Shown: positions 1 to 11,401, counted from the stretch's first letter. The stretch is 64,000 nt of DNA from Gordionus sp. m RMFG-2023 (GCF_954871325.1 NC_088777.1:24281366-24345365), one strand, 5' to 3'. Program-made: numbers and translations. Notes: generated from the letters alone by a model not told the origin.

Positions 1-256
1 TTATTATAAAGTAAAAATCATTAAATAAAAATTATAGATATAAAATAGTTAATATCTTTTAAATATATTTTTATCAAGAGTTTTATATTTTAATAGTTGA
101 ACACAATTTAAAGTATTAAAAATTTAGATAATTTATAAATGATTATTTTTTAAATAATAAAAATAATTTTGTTGACTTATAAACTATAATTTTGAACATG
201 GCTAATATATTGTGTTAAAAAATATATGGTATTTATTTATATTAAATTAATTTGTA
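1..256. other. AT-rich DNA, nothing recognised
   Basis: Very AT-rich sequence with no coding pattern, repeat structure or terminal motif that I can recognise. Confidence 0.5.
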
Positions 257-345
257 AAGCTTTGAACGAACGTAAACGCGTTCCTTTTATTTGAAGGTAA
301 ACGTTAAAAGTAAACGCGATCGCTTTTTGTCGATGAACGTTGAAC
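257..345. repeat. Possible hAT terminal remnant with GTAAACG words
   Basis: The word GTAAACG/CGTTTAC, or close variants, recurs several times in under 90 bases (for example GTAAACGCG and AGGTAAACG). A similar run of GTAACG words ends the hAT remnant at 45,016-45,060. Iterated short words are the usual look of hAT subterminal regions. No target duplication or inverted partner was found, so this may be a truncated end. Confidence 0.3.
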
Positions 346-568
346 GCGTTCAAATACGAGCAATCGTGAGAGGAGCAATGATAGTATACATTGTCTTTAT
401 TCCCTTGGACATTTTTACAGCCTTTCTATTTATTTGCGAATATCCAAAAAACCGTATCTCATTGATATTGATAAACTGCTCTCATCAATAAAAATAGCTT
501 ATTCTTTCATATAAGCTACATCCACAAACTAATTAGCGTATTCTTTGAGAATCTTAATATTTGATTCT
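346..568 (-). pseudogene. Tc1/mariner-IS630-type transposase remnant, copy 1, first part
   Basis: The minus strand reads FIDESS followed by LSISMR and then a GYS-like stretch. This is the second catalytic-Asp block of the DDE_3 / Tc1-IS630 transposases (family pattern IDESGFN..MRR..GRS). The stretch aligns block by block with the longer copy at 12,070-12,905. The copy is cut at 568 by the long-inverted-repeat element and resumes at 2,467. Only the middle of a transposase survives, with frame disruptions, so it is dead. Confidence 0.6.
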
Positions 569-2466
569 GGGTCATTCCGATGAAACTTGTCATGTTAGTT
601 ATCTTATCTATGTTTTAAATTTGAATAAAATCAAAATCTTATAGCGCTAGCTGAACCAGATCCAAAGATATACGCCTTCAAAATCAAAAATCTTTGTCAT
701 TTAATTAAATCTTGTTTTTAAAAAAAAATTAAAAAATTCCAAGTGTTTTTTTATTTCCAGTAGAAATACAAAATTAACATTGTTGAAAAGGGATTTTATT
801 TGGATGTTGATATAAGCTAAGAATGTTTATTACCTTCATATTTAACTGTTTAATCATATTTAAACTTTTTTATTTTTATAAATAAAATATATAATATAGA
901 TGGCGATATATTTCAAAATCATTATAATATAATATATTCAATAAAAATATGTAATTTATTGGTATTAAAATAAAAAAATTATTATAACCAATATGATGTC
1001 CTGGGATGATATGTAAACAGACAGCTCATACAGATATGATTATTATTAATAGGATGCTATATTGCAAAATAAACATTTAATTTTATATACAAACTATAAT
1101 AGAATACAGCTTGTTTTTATCGTATTCCATTTTATGCTTATTAATAAAATTGTAAGGCGATAATTTGTAAGTACGTCCTGTGGCAGTTGTGGAATCTACT
1201 ATCGTTATCACAGCGTTGTGGCGATTGATAGAAAACATTTCCATATTTTTTAAATTTATTTACAAATAAAATTATTTGAGTTGCAAAAAAATTCTTACAA
1301 TAACAAATTTTTATATTCTAATTTTTACAAGTTAAATAGTTTTATTTACAAACGAATTAAAAAAATATGGATATGGTTTCCATTAAATCTGCACATGGTA
1401 TTTGATTAATGGGCAGCCATCTCTTTTACTCAATTATGGAGTAAAAGAAGGATGGTGATGGTCCATGGTAATGTAAAAAAGAAATATATATATCCCTCAG
1501 TAATTTCATTCTTTTTTATTACTTTGACTAACCACCAAAAATCGTCTTTAACACATGAGATCTATATTATTATAGACCAGGGTCCAGACAGGTCCTTTTT
1601 TAAACATGTGCTAATGGCAATTTTTGTGGTTAGCCACAGTACTAAAAAAATGGAATTCCTGAGGAAGTATATATATATATATCTTTTTTATATCCCCATG
1701 GACCATCACATCCTTCTTTTACCCCTTAAGTGACATCAAATAAGGATAGTAGATTCATAACGACAGGATATAACTACAAATTATGGTTCCAGGAAATTCT
1801 ATTAATAAGCGCAAAATGGAATACGATAAAGTTAAAATAATTTTTTATTATAGTTTGTAAGATTTTAAAAAAAACGTTTATTTTACATTATAGAGTCCTA
1901 AATATATTCATATCTTACATATCGTTCTAATACATCATATTAGTTATAATCAATAAAAAAATTTAATTTTAATACCAATACAACACATATTTTTTTATAT
2001 ATTATATTATAATAATTTTTGCCATTTATATTATATGTTTTTACTTATAAAAATTTTAATAAATTTAAAAAAACAAAAATCGCAAACAGAATATTTGACT
2101 AAACAGTTAAATATAAAAATAATCAACATTCCTAGGGAATATTAACATCAAAAAAAATCCCTTCTTAACAATGTTAATATTTTAATTTTACCATAAGGAA
2201 TTTTTTTGATATTTTCTAATGTATAATTTTAAGAGCTATAAATAGATATATAATTTGTAACACTCTCTTATTTTTTAATAAAGATTTAATGAAATCTCGT
2301 GGGCGAATTTCAACTTTAAAGACGTATATCTTATCTTTGGATCTGATTAAACTACCGCTCCAAAATTTTGATCTTACTAAAATATACAGCATAAATAACT
2401 ATCATACCAAGTCGTTCATTTTAGATATGGATGTCCAAAAATCGTCGACTTGACATGGAATGGCCC
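569..2466. mobile_element. Long terminal-inverted-repeat DNA transposon, family J, copy 1
   Basis: This 1,898-bp element starts GGGTCATTCC and ends GGAATGGCCC. It is flanked on both sides by TTCT (565-568 and 2,467-2,470), a 4-bp target duplication. The two halves are inverted copies of each other almost to the centre: for example the blocks near 1,001-1,200 pair with 1,740-1,990, and the GATGGTCCATGG blocks near 1,455 pair with those near 1,700. There is no transposase. The interrupted Tc1/mariner-like copy has an uninterrupted relative near 12,645, which gives a natural empty site. Sola, Chapaev and Ginger families make 4-bp duplications, but I cannot assign this one. Confidence 0.8.
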
Positions 2467-2690
2467 TTCTGTATTTTCTCTAACTGAACATAGATATACC
2501 CTTAAAACTACACCCAAAATACATAAAGTAGATAATTCTAGATCAGATCTTTCTTTAATTATTTCCATTTTACTTTTTTAAGGATAAAGTATAATCCAAA
2601 TTATTCATGTTCTTGATTTAATTTCTTGCGTGCTTGTAAGCCTCCTTTGCGTAAACTATATTTTATTTCATTTTTGATGTCACAGTATAA
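2467..2690 (-). pseudogene. Tc1/mariner-like remnant, copy 1, second part
   Basis: This continues the element that begins at 346. It aligns with 12,655-12,900 through shared blocks such as CTTTAATTATTTC, AAGATAAAGT and AATTTCTTGC. It begins with the second TTCT of the target duplication left by the element at 569-2,466. No intact reading frame remains. Confidence 0.55.
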
Positions 2691-2967
2691 AAATCTACTA
2701 AGCTTTAATAATTTGACCCTTAAAATATACCAAACAATAAAAATATCCTATTCAAATATATTAAAACTTCAATGTCCCTCTTCACTTCCACACTCACCAA
2801 CCTAATCACTCCCTATCCCCTGTAGGTCCAAAATAGTTTCAATTAAAATAAATAGACTCAACATAAACTCAGCCTTTCGCGCTATGACTTCTGAAGATTT
2901 AGCTATCAAAACAACGAGTTTACCTTAGAAGCACTGTTATAAAAACACGCTTTATGGGACCCAGAAT

Positions 2968-3561
2968 TTGTCCATACAAATTAAAACAATTATATTGCTC
3001 CTGAAATTAACATTGACTAGACAATTAAAGCTGTTATCTTTTAAAAAAGACTCAGGTTTAGATGGCATTCGTGCCATCTTCCTTCAAGATATCCGACAAT
3101 TAAAGCTGTTATCTTTTAAAAAAGACTCAGGTTTAGATGGCATTCGTGCCATCTTCCTTCAAGATATCCTGAAACCCAACATTCCATGCAATGCTCGTCT
3201 AATAACTTTTTAAAAAGGACAAAGGGATCCGTCCAATCACAATAGGGTCTTTCTTCCGAAAAGCTGTTTCAAAAATAATGCTTCATGTATCAAGAAATCT
3301 CTTCCCTCATTCCTGCCGCCACTCCATTAAGGGTTTGGCGTTCTTGAAGGATATTTTTGCTTATCTCGATTATATAACTATTGCAAATAGCATTCCCGAT
3401 GACGTAGTTTTTAGATTTGATTTCAATAATGCTTTTAATATAAAACGACAACATTTTGTTCATTTGTTCTGTAACAAGCACATCATACATTTATCACAGC
3501 TATTCAAACCCAATTCTTTTTTAAAATACAATATAATCAAATCTCAAGAAGAAATTCAACA
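2968..3561 (+). pseudogene. LINE reverse transcriptase, N-terminal part
   Basis: The sequence reads as reverse transcriptase fingers/palm in changing frames: the DSGLDGIRAIF block (usual family form GPDGI), then a block near 3,220-3,260 matching the KGIRPITIGS.FRK consensus, then HSIKGLAFLKDIFAYLDY, then VFRFDFNNAFN, which carries the first catalytic Asp. It stops at EEIQQ, exactly where the hAT at 3,562 is inserted; the next LINE residues (GDPLGP) follow at 5,162. It contains a perfect 75-bp tandem duplication (3,020-3,169). Confidence 0.65.
3020..3169 (+). repeat. Perfect 75-bp tandem duplication in the LINE RT
   Basis: Two back-to-back 75-bp units (3,020-3,094 and 3,095-3,169) look identical base for base. 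Because 75 is a multiple of three, the 25-residue block QLKLLSFKKDSGLDGIRA... is doubled in frame. Perfect identity inside an otherwise badly decayed gene points to a recent local duplication. Confidence 0.85.
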
Positions 3562-5153
3562 GAGTTGGGCAGTACCGTGAATACTTGTATCTAAGATACA
3601 AGTTCCTTTTGCATCTTGTACTCAGTATCTTTTTGCTATTTTTAATAAGATACTAGTATCTGTATCTAAGATCTTTTATTCTGAAAAGAATCATATCTAT
3701 TTCATTTTCTTAACAAAAGATATAGATAGAGATTCTTTTTAATATTCATGCTTAAAATTTTACATATCACAGTATATATTTTCTTCGAGAATCTTGTATT
3801 AATTTCCATATTTTTTCTGCCATATTTTAAATATATTGACAACCAAAATTAGCTGGAAAAATTACAACTCATATTAAGGTAGATAGATAAAAAAAAATAA
3901 CACCAAAACGAAATAAGTAAAGATTATATTTTATATATAAATGTAACTCGATATAATATCATTAACAATTTTATATATAATATTTTTTTAATTTGTAGAA
4001 TGATTAATACTCATGGTAGTGAAGAAGGTAGTGAAATTTAAATTATGGAAATAGGTTCCCGCGGATCAAATCCCAATTTTAAAATTTTATATGGAAATTT
4101 TTTTAAAATAAAAGTTAAAAAAAGGCAATGTACAGGCTAGATGTAAAACCTGTATGAATAAAAAAATGATAAAGGGTTAAACACAAATTTTGTTAAACAT
4201 ATCAAAGTGTATTATTTATGCGTGGTTAAATGGAGCATAGGTTATTTTAAAAATCAAGTTTACAATATTGTTTACCTTTATTAAAAGCTGCCCAAGGGTG
4301 TGGGCAAGAGATTTTAAGAAAATATTTTCCTATGATATAAATATAATGAGGATTTTTTGGCATCATATCACATCCATATTTAAAAGAATTTATGGATTGA
4401 GTCGGATAATAAAAAAAATACCTTTATATTTTAAAAATGTAGTACCAGAATATATAATCGAGCTCAAAATATAACACCAATAGAATTAACATCTAATAAA
4501 GAAAATGATGATTATTTTTCTTTTGGTGGAACATATTGCTGAGTTTACAAATAACATTGAACTGGAGGTTCAAAATTATAAAGAAATCGAAATACATTAT
4601 AAATGGTTAATATTCTTCCATTAAGAAAATTTTTTTAAATATAATATTGCAATACCTTCATCAGCTCCAATTGAAAGGTTATTTCGTTTTGGCATACTGT
4701 TAAGTAAGCCGAAACCGCTAAGGTCTATTGAAAAATTATTTTATCTTAAAATAATGAATCTTTTTTAAATATTTTTTGCAAATTAATATTTAAACTCCAA
4801 TTAAAAATACTAGTCTCCCTTTCCTGTCTATGCTAAGAATGGGCTAATACTAGTATTGAAATGCCTGATTATTATTATTAATTTTTGTAAATATTCATTC
4901 TTACTATATGCATATGCTAAGTTCTTCACAAATAAATAATAAAAACTGTATTTCATAAACTATTCTTATTTAATTGGTAATGATAATTTTAAAGTATCTT
5001 GTATTTAAGATACTCTAATGTACCAAAAGATATAAGTATTTTTTATCTTGTATCTTTTTGATATTAAAAAGATACTAGTATCTATATCTAAGATTCATTT
5101 TTCACGAAGTATCTGCATCTAGATTCCTTTTCCGGAGGACCTGCCCATATGGA
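3562..5153 (+). mobile_element. hAT element (GTATC-word family), degenerate, inserted in the LINE
   Basis: This 1,592-bp element is flanked by ATTCAACA on both sides (3,554-3,561 and 5,154-5,161), an 8-bp hAT-type target duplication. The left edge reads GAGTTGGGCAG and the right edge CTGCCCATATGGA. Both ends carry many copies of GTATCT/AGATAC. Inside, on the plus strand, is a BED zinc-finger-like stretch near 4,100-4,210 (KRQCTG...CKTCMNKK, with FVKH) and a dimerisation-domain remnant near 4,650-4,770 resembling SAPIERLFRFGILLSKP. The catalytic middle is mostly missing, so it is non-autonomous and old. Confidence 0.75.
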
Positions 5154-5505
5154 ATTCAACAGGGAGACCCCTTAGGCCCTGTCCTTTTTCCCATTGGTAT
5201 CCACAAAATAATTCAGGAAATTCTATTTAATTCCAACATCACCTAAAATTCCAGGTAACCTGATGATGGAATTGTTGCTGGAAATCTTTCCGGAATCCTA
5301 TCTAACACACCCATATTAGAGAAACTCTCACATATTATAGGTCTTTCACCCAATCACCGTAAGTGTGAGATGTTTCCTAAATTTACATCCATTCCATAAA
5401 ACATCTCCTACCCTATCATCAATAGGGATGAGATGACACATCTCAGTACACCCATAGGGGGAGAAAAAGCTTTTTTAAAAAAATCCCTCAGCAATTTGTC
5501 TAAAT
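5154..5505 (+). pseudogene. LINE reverse transcriptase, catalytic-region part
   Basis: The plus strand reads IQQGDPLGPVLF directly after the hAT target duplication. This is the conserved Q-G-D-P-L block of LINE reverse transcriptases. It then runs through degenerate text with LEKLSHIIGLSPNHRKCEMF, which is typical of the thumb-side region (family LGL..N..KCE). It ends at the target duplication of the MITE at 5,506. Confidence 0.65.
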
Positions 5506-6257
5506 TAGAGATGTAACCGATATTTTTTATCCGATATTTTAAATATCGGCTATCAGCCAATATTATAAAATTTTCCGATCCGATCCGATATAAAATGGCG
5601 TCTTTAACAAAAATAAAATGTTATAAAATTTTTTTAAAAAGTTGTATCTAAAATCATAAATAAAATCAAAATCCATTTTTATCTATATTTTTTTTATTAA
5701 TAATAATTAATTAATAAACATTCTGCCATATTGTTATTTTTTTTGCGCATTCTGTTTATAAAAGTGTGCGATAATCTCTTCAGAATCAGTTTTTAGTGAA
5801 GCTGGTGATATTGACAGTTATCGCCGCAGGTTGACCTCTGATAAATTGGAAATTTTGGTATTTCTAAAAAGAAATCTTTGATATATTAATGTTATATTTT
5901 AAATATTTATTTCAAATTTCATAATATAATTGTTTATTACTTATTATGTATATAGATTAATGTTATTATTTATTATATAAAAGTGACAATAAAAATATTC
6001 TATATACTTTTAGAATTGCAATAGAATTGAATATAAACTAAACTGATCATTATAATGTATTTAAATGACATAAGTTATGGTATAGTTAAATTATAGATGT
6101 TATACTAATAAAAAGTATATTAAAAATTAAAACCATTGGTATCTTTACAGAATACAAAATTAGATATAATATCGGATCGGTAATCGGCCGATATCAATTC
6201 AGTATTGGAAATATCGGATCGGATCGGCCTCCAAAAAGTGGTATCGGTACACCCCTA
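5506..6257. mobile_element. hAT-type MITE, ATCGG-word family, copy 1
   Basis: This 752-bp element is flanked by GTCTAAAT on both sides (5,498-5,505 and 6,258-6,265). Its ends are TAGAGATGTAACCGAT and, reversed, TAGGGGTGTACCGAT. CCGAT/ATCGG words are crowded at both ends. There is no coding sequence. A second copy at 48,904-49,625 shares the interior nearly throughout. Confidence 0.88.
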
Positions 6258-6820
6258 GTCTAAATTAAGCATATTATTTAGTTTTCCTGCTCATCAATTT
6301 TTTTTTTAAATTAAAAACTATTTTAATATTCCCAAAATCCTTTGCGCCTTGAGATCTACACCGATTTACTAGTTTCTCATGAAATCCAAATTAAGGTACT
6401 CCTCGAAAATATATTGTACATAAAATTTTCATACTCATACTGGCTTCAGACCACATTCCCTATCAAGGTGGCATCGATATCCTATCGCCTCTAGAACTTT
6501 CTCTTTCAGTCTTTATTTCATTCCGTCAGTTATAATCAATAACGTATCCACTTCTATAGATCCTAGCCTATCTCATGCCTTTACCTTTTAGAACCGCTTA
6601 CTGACCTCCTGACGTCCAGAATACAAAAAGACTTGGATATTCCTTTGATCGCATGTTCAGTTGAATAATTCATTTCGAACAGACCCTTCAAGGAAAACTC
6701 CAATAACATAATATTAAATGCAAGCTGAGGCTATGAATGGTTGGAAGCCATCTCCAGTTCCAATTTCGACCTTAGCTCTTCGCCTTGGCTATAACGCAGT
6801 TGTACCCTCCATTTGCATCG
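6258..6820 (+). pseudogene. LINE, part between RT and C-terminal tail
   Basis: This segment is LINE by position, lying between the MITE at 5,506 and the hAT at 6,821. The last 80 bases read WLEAISSSNFDLSSSPWL, which matches the family region just before the Cys-containing tail (W..a.P...l...l). Earlier text is too decayed to align by eye. Confidence 0.5.
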
Positions 6821-8867
6821 GGTGGGCGCGGGCAGTGAAATTACGCGTAACCCATCGTGCCACGGTGGATCACGGCGTGAGTGTGAATAAATTTTAAATT
6901 TCAAGTCGTGACTGGGCGTAACGAGCCTTTCCAAAATTTTCTCTGGGCGTGAAGATAAATTTCCCGTGAATCACGGAAATTTTAATTTTTAAAATTGTTT
7001 TTTTATAAATATAAATTTGCAATTTTATAATTATAAATTTGCAATTTTATAATTATATTATATTTTCTTATTTAATTTAGTTCTTTTTTAAAAAAGAATA
7101 ATTTATGAAAACTAAAAATCTTCCGCATTTTATAAACAACATCCGGTATCATTTCATTAGTTTTTTTTCTTTTTATGTTTAGGTGTTTTTTATCGCAAAA
7201 CTTTATGCTAAATTTTGCTTAAACTTTTTACAGAAAAGTCAGATTTATTTTATTTGTAAAGATCTTCAATCTTTAAATGCAACAGAAAGTGAATAATTTT
7301 ACAAGCTAGGCCAAGAGATAAATGTTGGTGTTACATATGGATAACAAAATAAAAAACTTGTCGATAATCACTGATGGACGGATGACTATAAAAATCTAAG
7401 TTTTTTAACCATTATAGGACATATTATCATTAAGAATTTTAATTAAAAACATTTGTTTTGGCCAAGGCAATGGGTGAAAAAAACGTCAAAATTATAAGTT
7501 TAGTCAATTCAATTTTAGGAGAATATACAGAAATAGAAAATTACTTAAATATATAGTTGTGAGTGATAACGGAGCAAATCTTATAAGTGCATTCAAAGAT
7601 GACGAAACGCTAGCATGTATATGCCATATACTAAATAATATTATGCATTATATTTTTGACAATTGTTTAACTGAAATAGCCTTAAATATAAATGGTGTAA
7701 AAAAATATTACAATATTTCGCGAGATGGAACTCTGTATATATCATGATACAGAGTTTCTTAAAATCATATTCTGAAATACAGGTGTACTTGTTTAGCAAG
7801 CAAGAATTAAATAGATTAGCCACAATTGATATCAGCATCATATGCGAGTTAGACAAATTTTTATCAATATTTATAGAATGCTCGGATAATCTGAGAGCAG
7901 ATTCCCGTCCCACAGTAAATGATATTTGTCTATGGAAACAAAAATTAATAAAATTTTGTTAACCTTCTGAACGTGCTACAATAATAATCAAAACCTTAAA
8001 ATACAGAACAAGATTTCTTTTAAAAGATTATTATGCAGCCACTACATAAGGTAGGCTTAATTCTAGATCCGAATTTCAAAAGACTTAAGTTTTTAATAAA
8101 AGAAGAAAACGATATATATAAAACAATCTTAAAAATGCTAAATGATATAAAATTAGATGATATGCATAAGTCAATGCCAACATTTATAACTTTCCTAACT
8201 TATCCTAAACTCATAAAAAACCGTATATTCTAAATGATCAATACCAACTATCACTTTCCTAATTCATCCTACACTCATAAAAGACCGTATATTCTAAATA
8301 AAAAACCTAGAGAATTTCTAGATGATTCTGATGAAGCATCAATATCACCGATGGAAGCTGTGAGGATGAACTTAAAAGATTCATATAAGATAAATAACAA
8401 GACAATATTTTGAAGTTTTGGAAGCAGGAATATACATTTCCTTTTTTGAGAAAATTAGCGAGTAATTTTGTCAACCCCGACAAATTAGGCTTCTAGTGAA
8501 AGATTATTTTCTGTAGCCATCTCTTATTAGAGGAAAGGCGTACACAATTGAAATAAAAGAAAGATGGACATTCTTCTTTTTCTAAATAAATTTCGATTTA
8601 TAGATTGTATTTATTTTTTGTTATTAATATGGATTATGAAATTAGAGAAATAAATAGAATAAATTCAAAAAAGTGTAAAATTATAGCAATAGTTTTGAAA
8701 AATTTAAGAAAACCGTGAATTTTCGGGCGTGAATCAAAATATTGCTTGTCGTGAGCGGGCGGGTCGGGTCGAAATTTTTTTAGTGATAAGCGTGAATGGG
8801 CGTGATATTTTTTTATTGCCACCGTGAGCGGACGGGCTGTGAATGAAAAATTAGGCCCGCGCCCACC
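6821..8867 (+). mobile_element. hAT element with GGTGGGCGCGGGC termini
   Basis: This element of about 2,047 bp has 13-bp perfect inverted ends: GGTGGGCGCGGGC at 6,821 and GCCCGCGCCCACC ending at 8,867. GGGCG and CGTGA words are repeated near both ends. The flanking 8-mers agree at only about five of eight positions, so the target duplication is degraded. The inside reads as a hAT transposase in broken frames: SDNGANLISAF and CICHILNN (7,562-7,650), a helical middle part (7,744-7,962), GLILDPNFKRLKFL (8,048 on), then a poor C-terminus. A tandem duplication of about 70 bp lies at 8,166-8,300. Confidence 0.72.
7559..8233 (+). pseudogene. hAT transposase (Hermes/hobo-like), broken
   Basis: Three plus-strand pieces in different frames match successive hAT transposase blocks. 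First is SDNGANLISAF, with the conserved D-N-G-x-N around a catalytic Asp, followed by ACICHILNNI (family C.aH.l). Next is a 72-residue helical part ending RPTVNDICLWKQKL. Last is a 66-residue part containing GLILDPNFKRLKF (family LDPRFK). At least two frame breaks separate them. The C-terminal dimerisation motif is only faintly visible near 8,490-8,590. The gene is inactive. Confidence 0.6.
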
Positions 8868-9215
8868 TATAATCGATAATGCCTACCATCCCTTGAACTG
8901 CAAGTTTCCCCGAGGAAGGCAACCCCGTCATAAATTCATTAACAACATTCTCCTAGCTGCCCTCAAAAAAGTTAACATTCCATCCACTCTCGGATCAGTG
9001 AGCCTTTCAACTAAAAACGCCATTCGTCCAATGGTATATCACTTATCCCCTGGTCGAATGGTTCCCCGTTGATCTGGGACTTGTGCCGATTTTGCAGTTA
9101 GGTTTAACCCCTCATTTCCTGCCATCGAAAAGGCAGAAATACTTAAAAAACAAATAAGCTGGCTTCACAAATACTTTGCTCATACCAATTACCAACACTT
9201 TAATAATTTTTAATA
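8868..9215 (+). pseudogene. LINE C-terminal tail domain
   Basis: The sequence reads YHPLNCKFPRGRQPRHKF..NNILLAALKKVNIPSTLGSV, then RPMVYHLSPGR and a degenerate W.LP.TWD..C.DF. This is the tail found after the RT domain in many animal LINE ORF2 proteins (family C..S.GR..RH...N), of unknown function. The same block occurs at 51,995-52,430. The LINE becomes unrecognisable around 9,215. Confidence 0.65.
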
Positions 9216-9324
9216 TATTTTTATTTGTTTATTTAAATATATTTTATTTTGATATCGTTTTTAATTGTATTTAATTATAAATTGAAATAGCTTTTTTAAA
9301 ATAAATAATTTATTTAATTAAATA

Positions 9325-9871
9325 CAGTGGAAACCGTTTAAATGCATGCAGATTAATTCAGGCCAAACTCTTACTAGGGTCCGAATATTAAACTTCCTGA
9401 AGCCTACTAATTTATCATCAGATAATCCTAAGGCTAGATGGTTTCACATCTATACCTTGATCTTTAGGCAAATCTTTAATTTGGGTCTTCACCTAGGTCT
9501 CTTCCTTTCCAAAAAATGTAAATTCTAATCTGGATATAACTGAGAAAAATAATTATTCGAAATCAACAAATTACGTTTTTGGACGTCAAGCGGAACTTTA
9601 AATTTTTTAAAATACAGACGCCAAAATAAGCCCAGAGAATTTTATTTTTTAAAACAAAAAAAATCAAAGAACTTGTTAGGCCAAATTCCATTTTTATAAA
9701 ATAAATTTAGATTTGCAAAAGGTTATTAATTTATATTATATTAAAAGGGACCTTAGAATCTTTGCATTTATCCAATATTTGCATTTTTCAAGCAATATTT
9801 TCAAAATGACGCATTTTTTCGTATTTAGGAACATTACTTTTAACTATTTCGTATTTAAAAGGTTTTAACTG
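9325..9871. mobile_element. pogo/Tigger-type MITE
   Basis: This 547-bp element starts CAGTGGAAACC and ends GGTTTTAACTG, and both edges are flanked by TA. TA duplications and CAGTT/CAGTG...AAACC ends are typical of Tc1/mariner-class pogo and Tigger elements. It is non-coding; the reading frame at 9,346-9,528 inside it has no recognisable domain. Confidence 0.6.
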
Positions 9872-10727
9872 TATATAAAGTATTTAAGGCTATTTTATTT
9901 TATTTTCGCCACTACAAAAATTCTCATAAAATATTTTTTAATATACCGTGAACATTTTTATATTTCTATAATTAATTTAAGGTTAACTTGATAAATGTCT
10001 AAAATATTGAAGTATTATAGAAATTTGAGTGAGATATCGCAATTTTAAAATGGAGGTGAGCTATACCCCATTAAACCACTCCCGTTTTATCACCTTATTT
10101 ATTACTGAGGATCGAATTAAAAATCTTTAATTGGCAAACCTATCCATCCTCCAAAAAAATTAGACCGACAAATATTTCTATTTTTCTCTTTAGGGCCGAG
10201 CTATGAATGTAGAAGTTTTAAAGGACTATAATATTTTAAGGCCGATGAACACATTTAATTTCCGATCAGAGCATTTTCATATCGAATCCAATTCAAGAAA
10301 ATGATTTGTTCGACTGATCCGAGAATTTTTTTCAAAGATCCGTTCAAAATTTTCGAAATAGGGTCCAAGTGCGATTCAAATTTTTTTATTGGATTGTAAG
10401 TGTGAATTTCAATGCTGAAGAATAATACAATTTTGTGGTTATTCTTGAAAATAATATATTGATAAAAACATTAGTAAAACAAAATAATTGTTCGGTCGAG
10501 ATCCAAATCAAAAATAGATAATAAGTTCAAGGTCGTCCGACTCCGATAAATTTCTGTCCAAGTACGATGAGATTCGGACTCAGATCGGTCCGTGCAGGAC
10601 TCTAATTTCAATAAATGCTTATAAAATTGCGAATAATTTTAAACTTAGATGATAAAATAATATGGATTAGGTTTGATAAATAATATTCGAAAAATTAATA
10701 AATTGTCAACAAACAAGAAACTATTTA
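9872..10727. other. Gap downstream of the kinase gene; possible hAT end
   Basis: Mostly AT-rich. The block 10,560-10,604, read in reverse, begins TAGAGTCCTGCACGG and is rich in TCCGA/TCGGA words, which suggests one end of a hAT. A possible left end (TAGGGCCGAG) lies at 10,191, but no target duplication joins the two. Confidence 0.35.
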
Positions 10728-11401
10728 TTATTTGACAATACTTTTATATTGTGGGTAATTAGGACAGGTAAAAGATGATATAGATGACGAAGAATGAACG
10801 GCGTTAAGATTGAGATATTTAACGTCTCGCGTTATATACTGGATAGGGTGAATGAATGATGAAGAGGACTTGGGTCTAAGAAAATTTTTGTCACTGTCGA
10901 TAAAGGGTGTGGATAAAGAATTATCCTTGTTTACCCTGCGAGACAAGGGATCAGAACTGTATGTGTAAGTGTGCATAGGATTCATTATAGAATAATTCGA
11001 CTCGGTGGCGTATATATCTTGTTGAGTCGGGAATTTAATGTAAGGATAACTGATTCGATTGTTGCCCCTCCCGGTATTATTAAGGGAATCATTTTGGGAA
11101 TCATCCAAATTGAAGGTTTGGATGTCGAGAGGTAAATTCTTTATACGGTCATAATCAGAAACAGAAGAGGTCGTATTTCTTGTGTACGAAGAAATTTTTG
11201 AGATATTGTCGACGACTATACTATTTGTGTTATGGTTTTTGTTGATAGAAAAAGGTTTGTTTACTGATATTTCTGAACTCGATTTTGAACGAGAGGCAAA
11301 AGAAAAGGGTCTATAAATAACGTAAGGCGAAGGACATTTTTCAAGTGGCCATTCTCTGCGCTCTTGTGAATAGTTGCGTTCGTTATATGATTTGTTCAAT
11401 C
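10728..11401 (-). CDS. Kinase gene, last exon: Ser-rich C-terminal tail and stop
   Basis: This is about 224 codons ending PNYPQYKSIVK and TAA. The text is polar and low in complexity (runs such as SRSKSSSEIS, HSSSSISSF), with no domain I recognise. Acceptor choice: AG just before GATTG (11,401) continues phase 1 from the previous exon and gives ...ISLTG-LNKSYNERN. The stronger-looking acceptor TTATTATAG at 11,426 opens phase 0 (ENETRPITGLNKS) and would need another exon or donor. An AATAAA overlaps the stop codon (10,724-10,729 region, minus strand) and could be the polyadenylation signal. An open frame of 223 codons in such an AT-rich region, without stops, supports real coding. Confidence 0.75.

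Larger units (their letters stand above)
2830..9215 (+). mobile_element. Decayed LINE (non-LTR retrotransposon), split by three DNA transposons
   Basis: The LINE pieces lie at about 2,830-3,561, 5,154-5,505, 6,258-6,820 and 8,868-9,215, all on the plus strand. In order they read: a reverse transcriptase start with DSGLDGIRA; fingers and palm text (near 3,230-3,550); IQQGDPLGPVLF (5,154-5,190); a less clear connecting part; and a C-terminal tail with CKFPRGR..PRHKF and STLGSV (8,890-9,100). That tail is shared by many animal LINEs and by a second copy at 51,995-52,430. Three hAT-type elements interrupt it at 3,562, 5,506 and 6,821. Many stops and frame changes remain after they are removed. 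I do not assign the clade. Confidence 0.75.

Noticed and set aside
3290-3490. Minus-strand 66-codon frame
   Set aside because: Shadow of the LINE reverse transcriptase on the plus strand.
9346-9528. 60-codon frame inside the pogo-type MITE
   Set aside because: Not similar to a pogo transposase. The element is too short and the frame has no domain.
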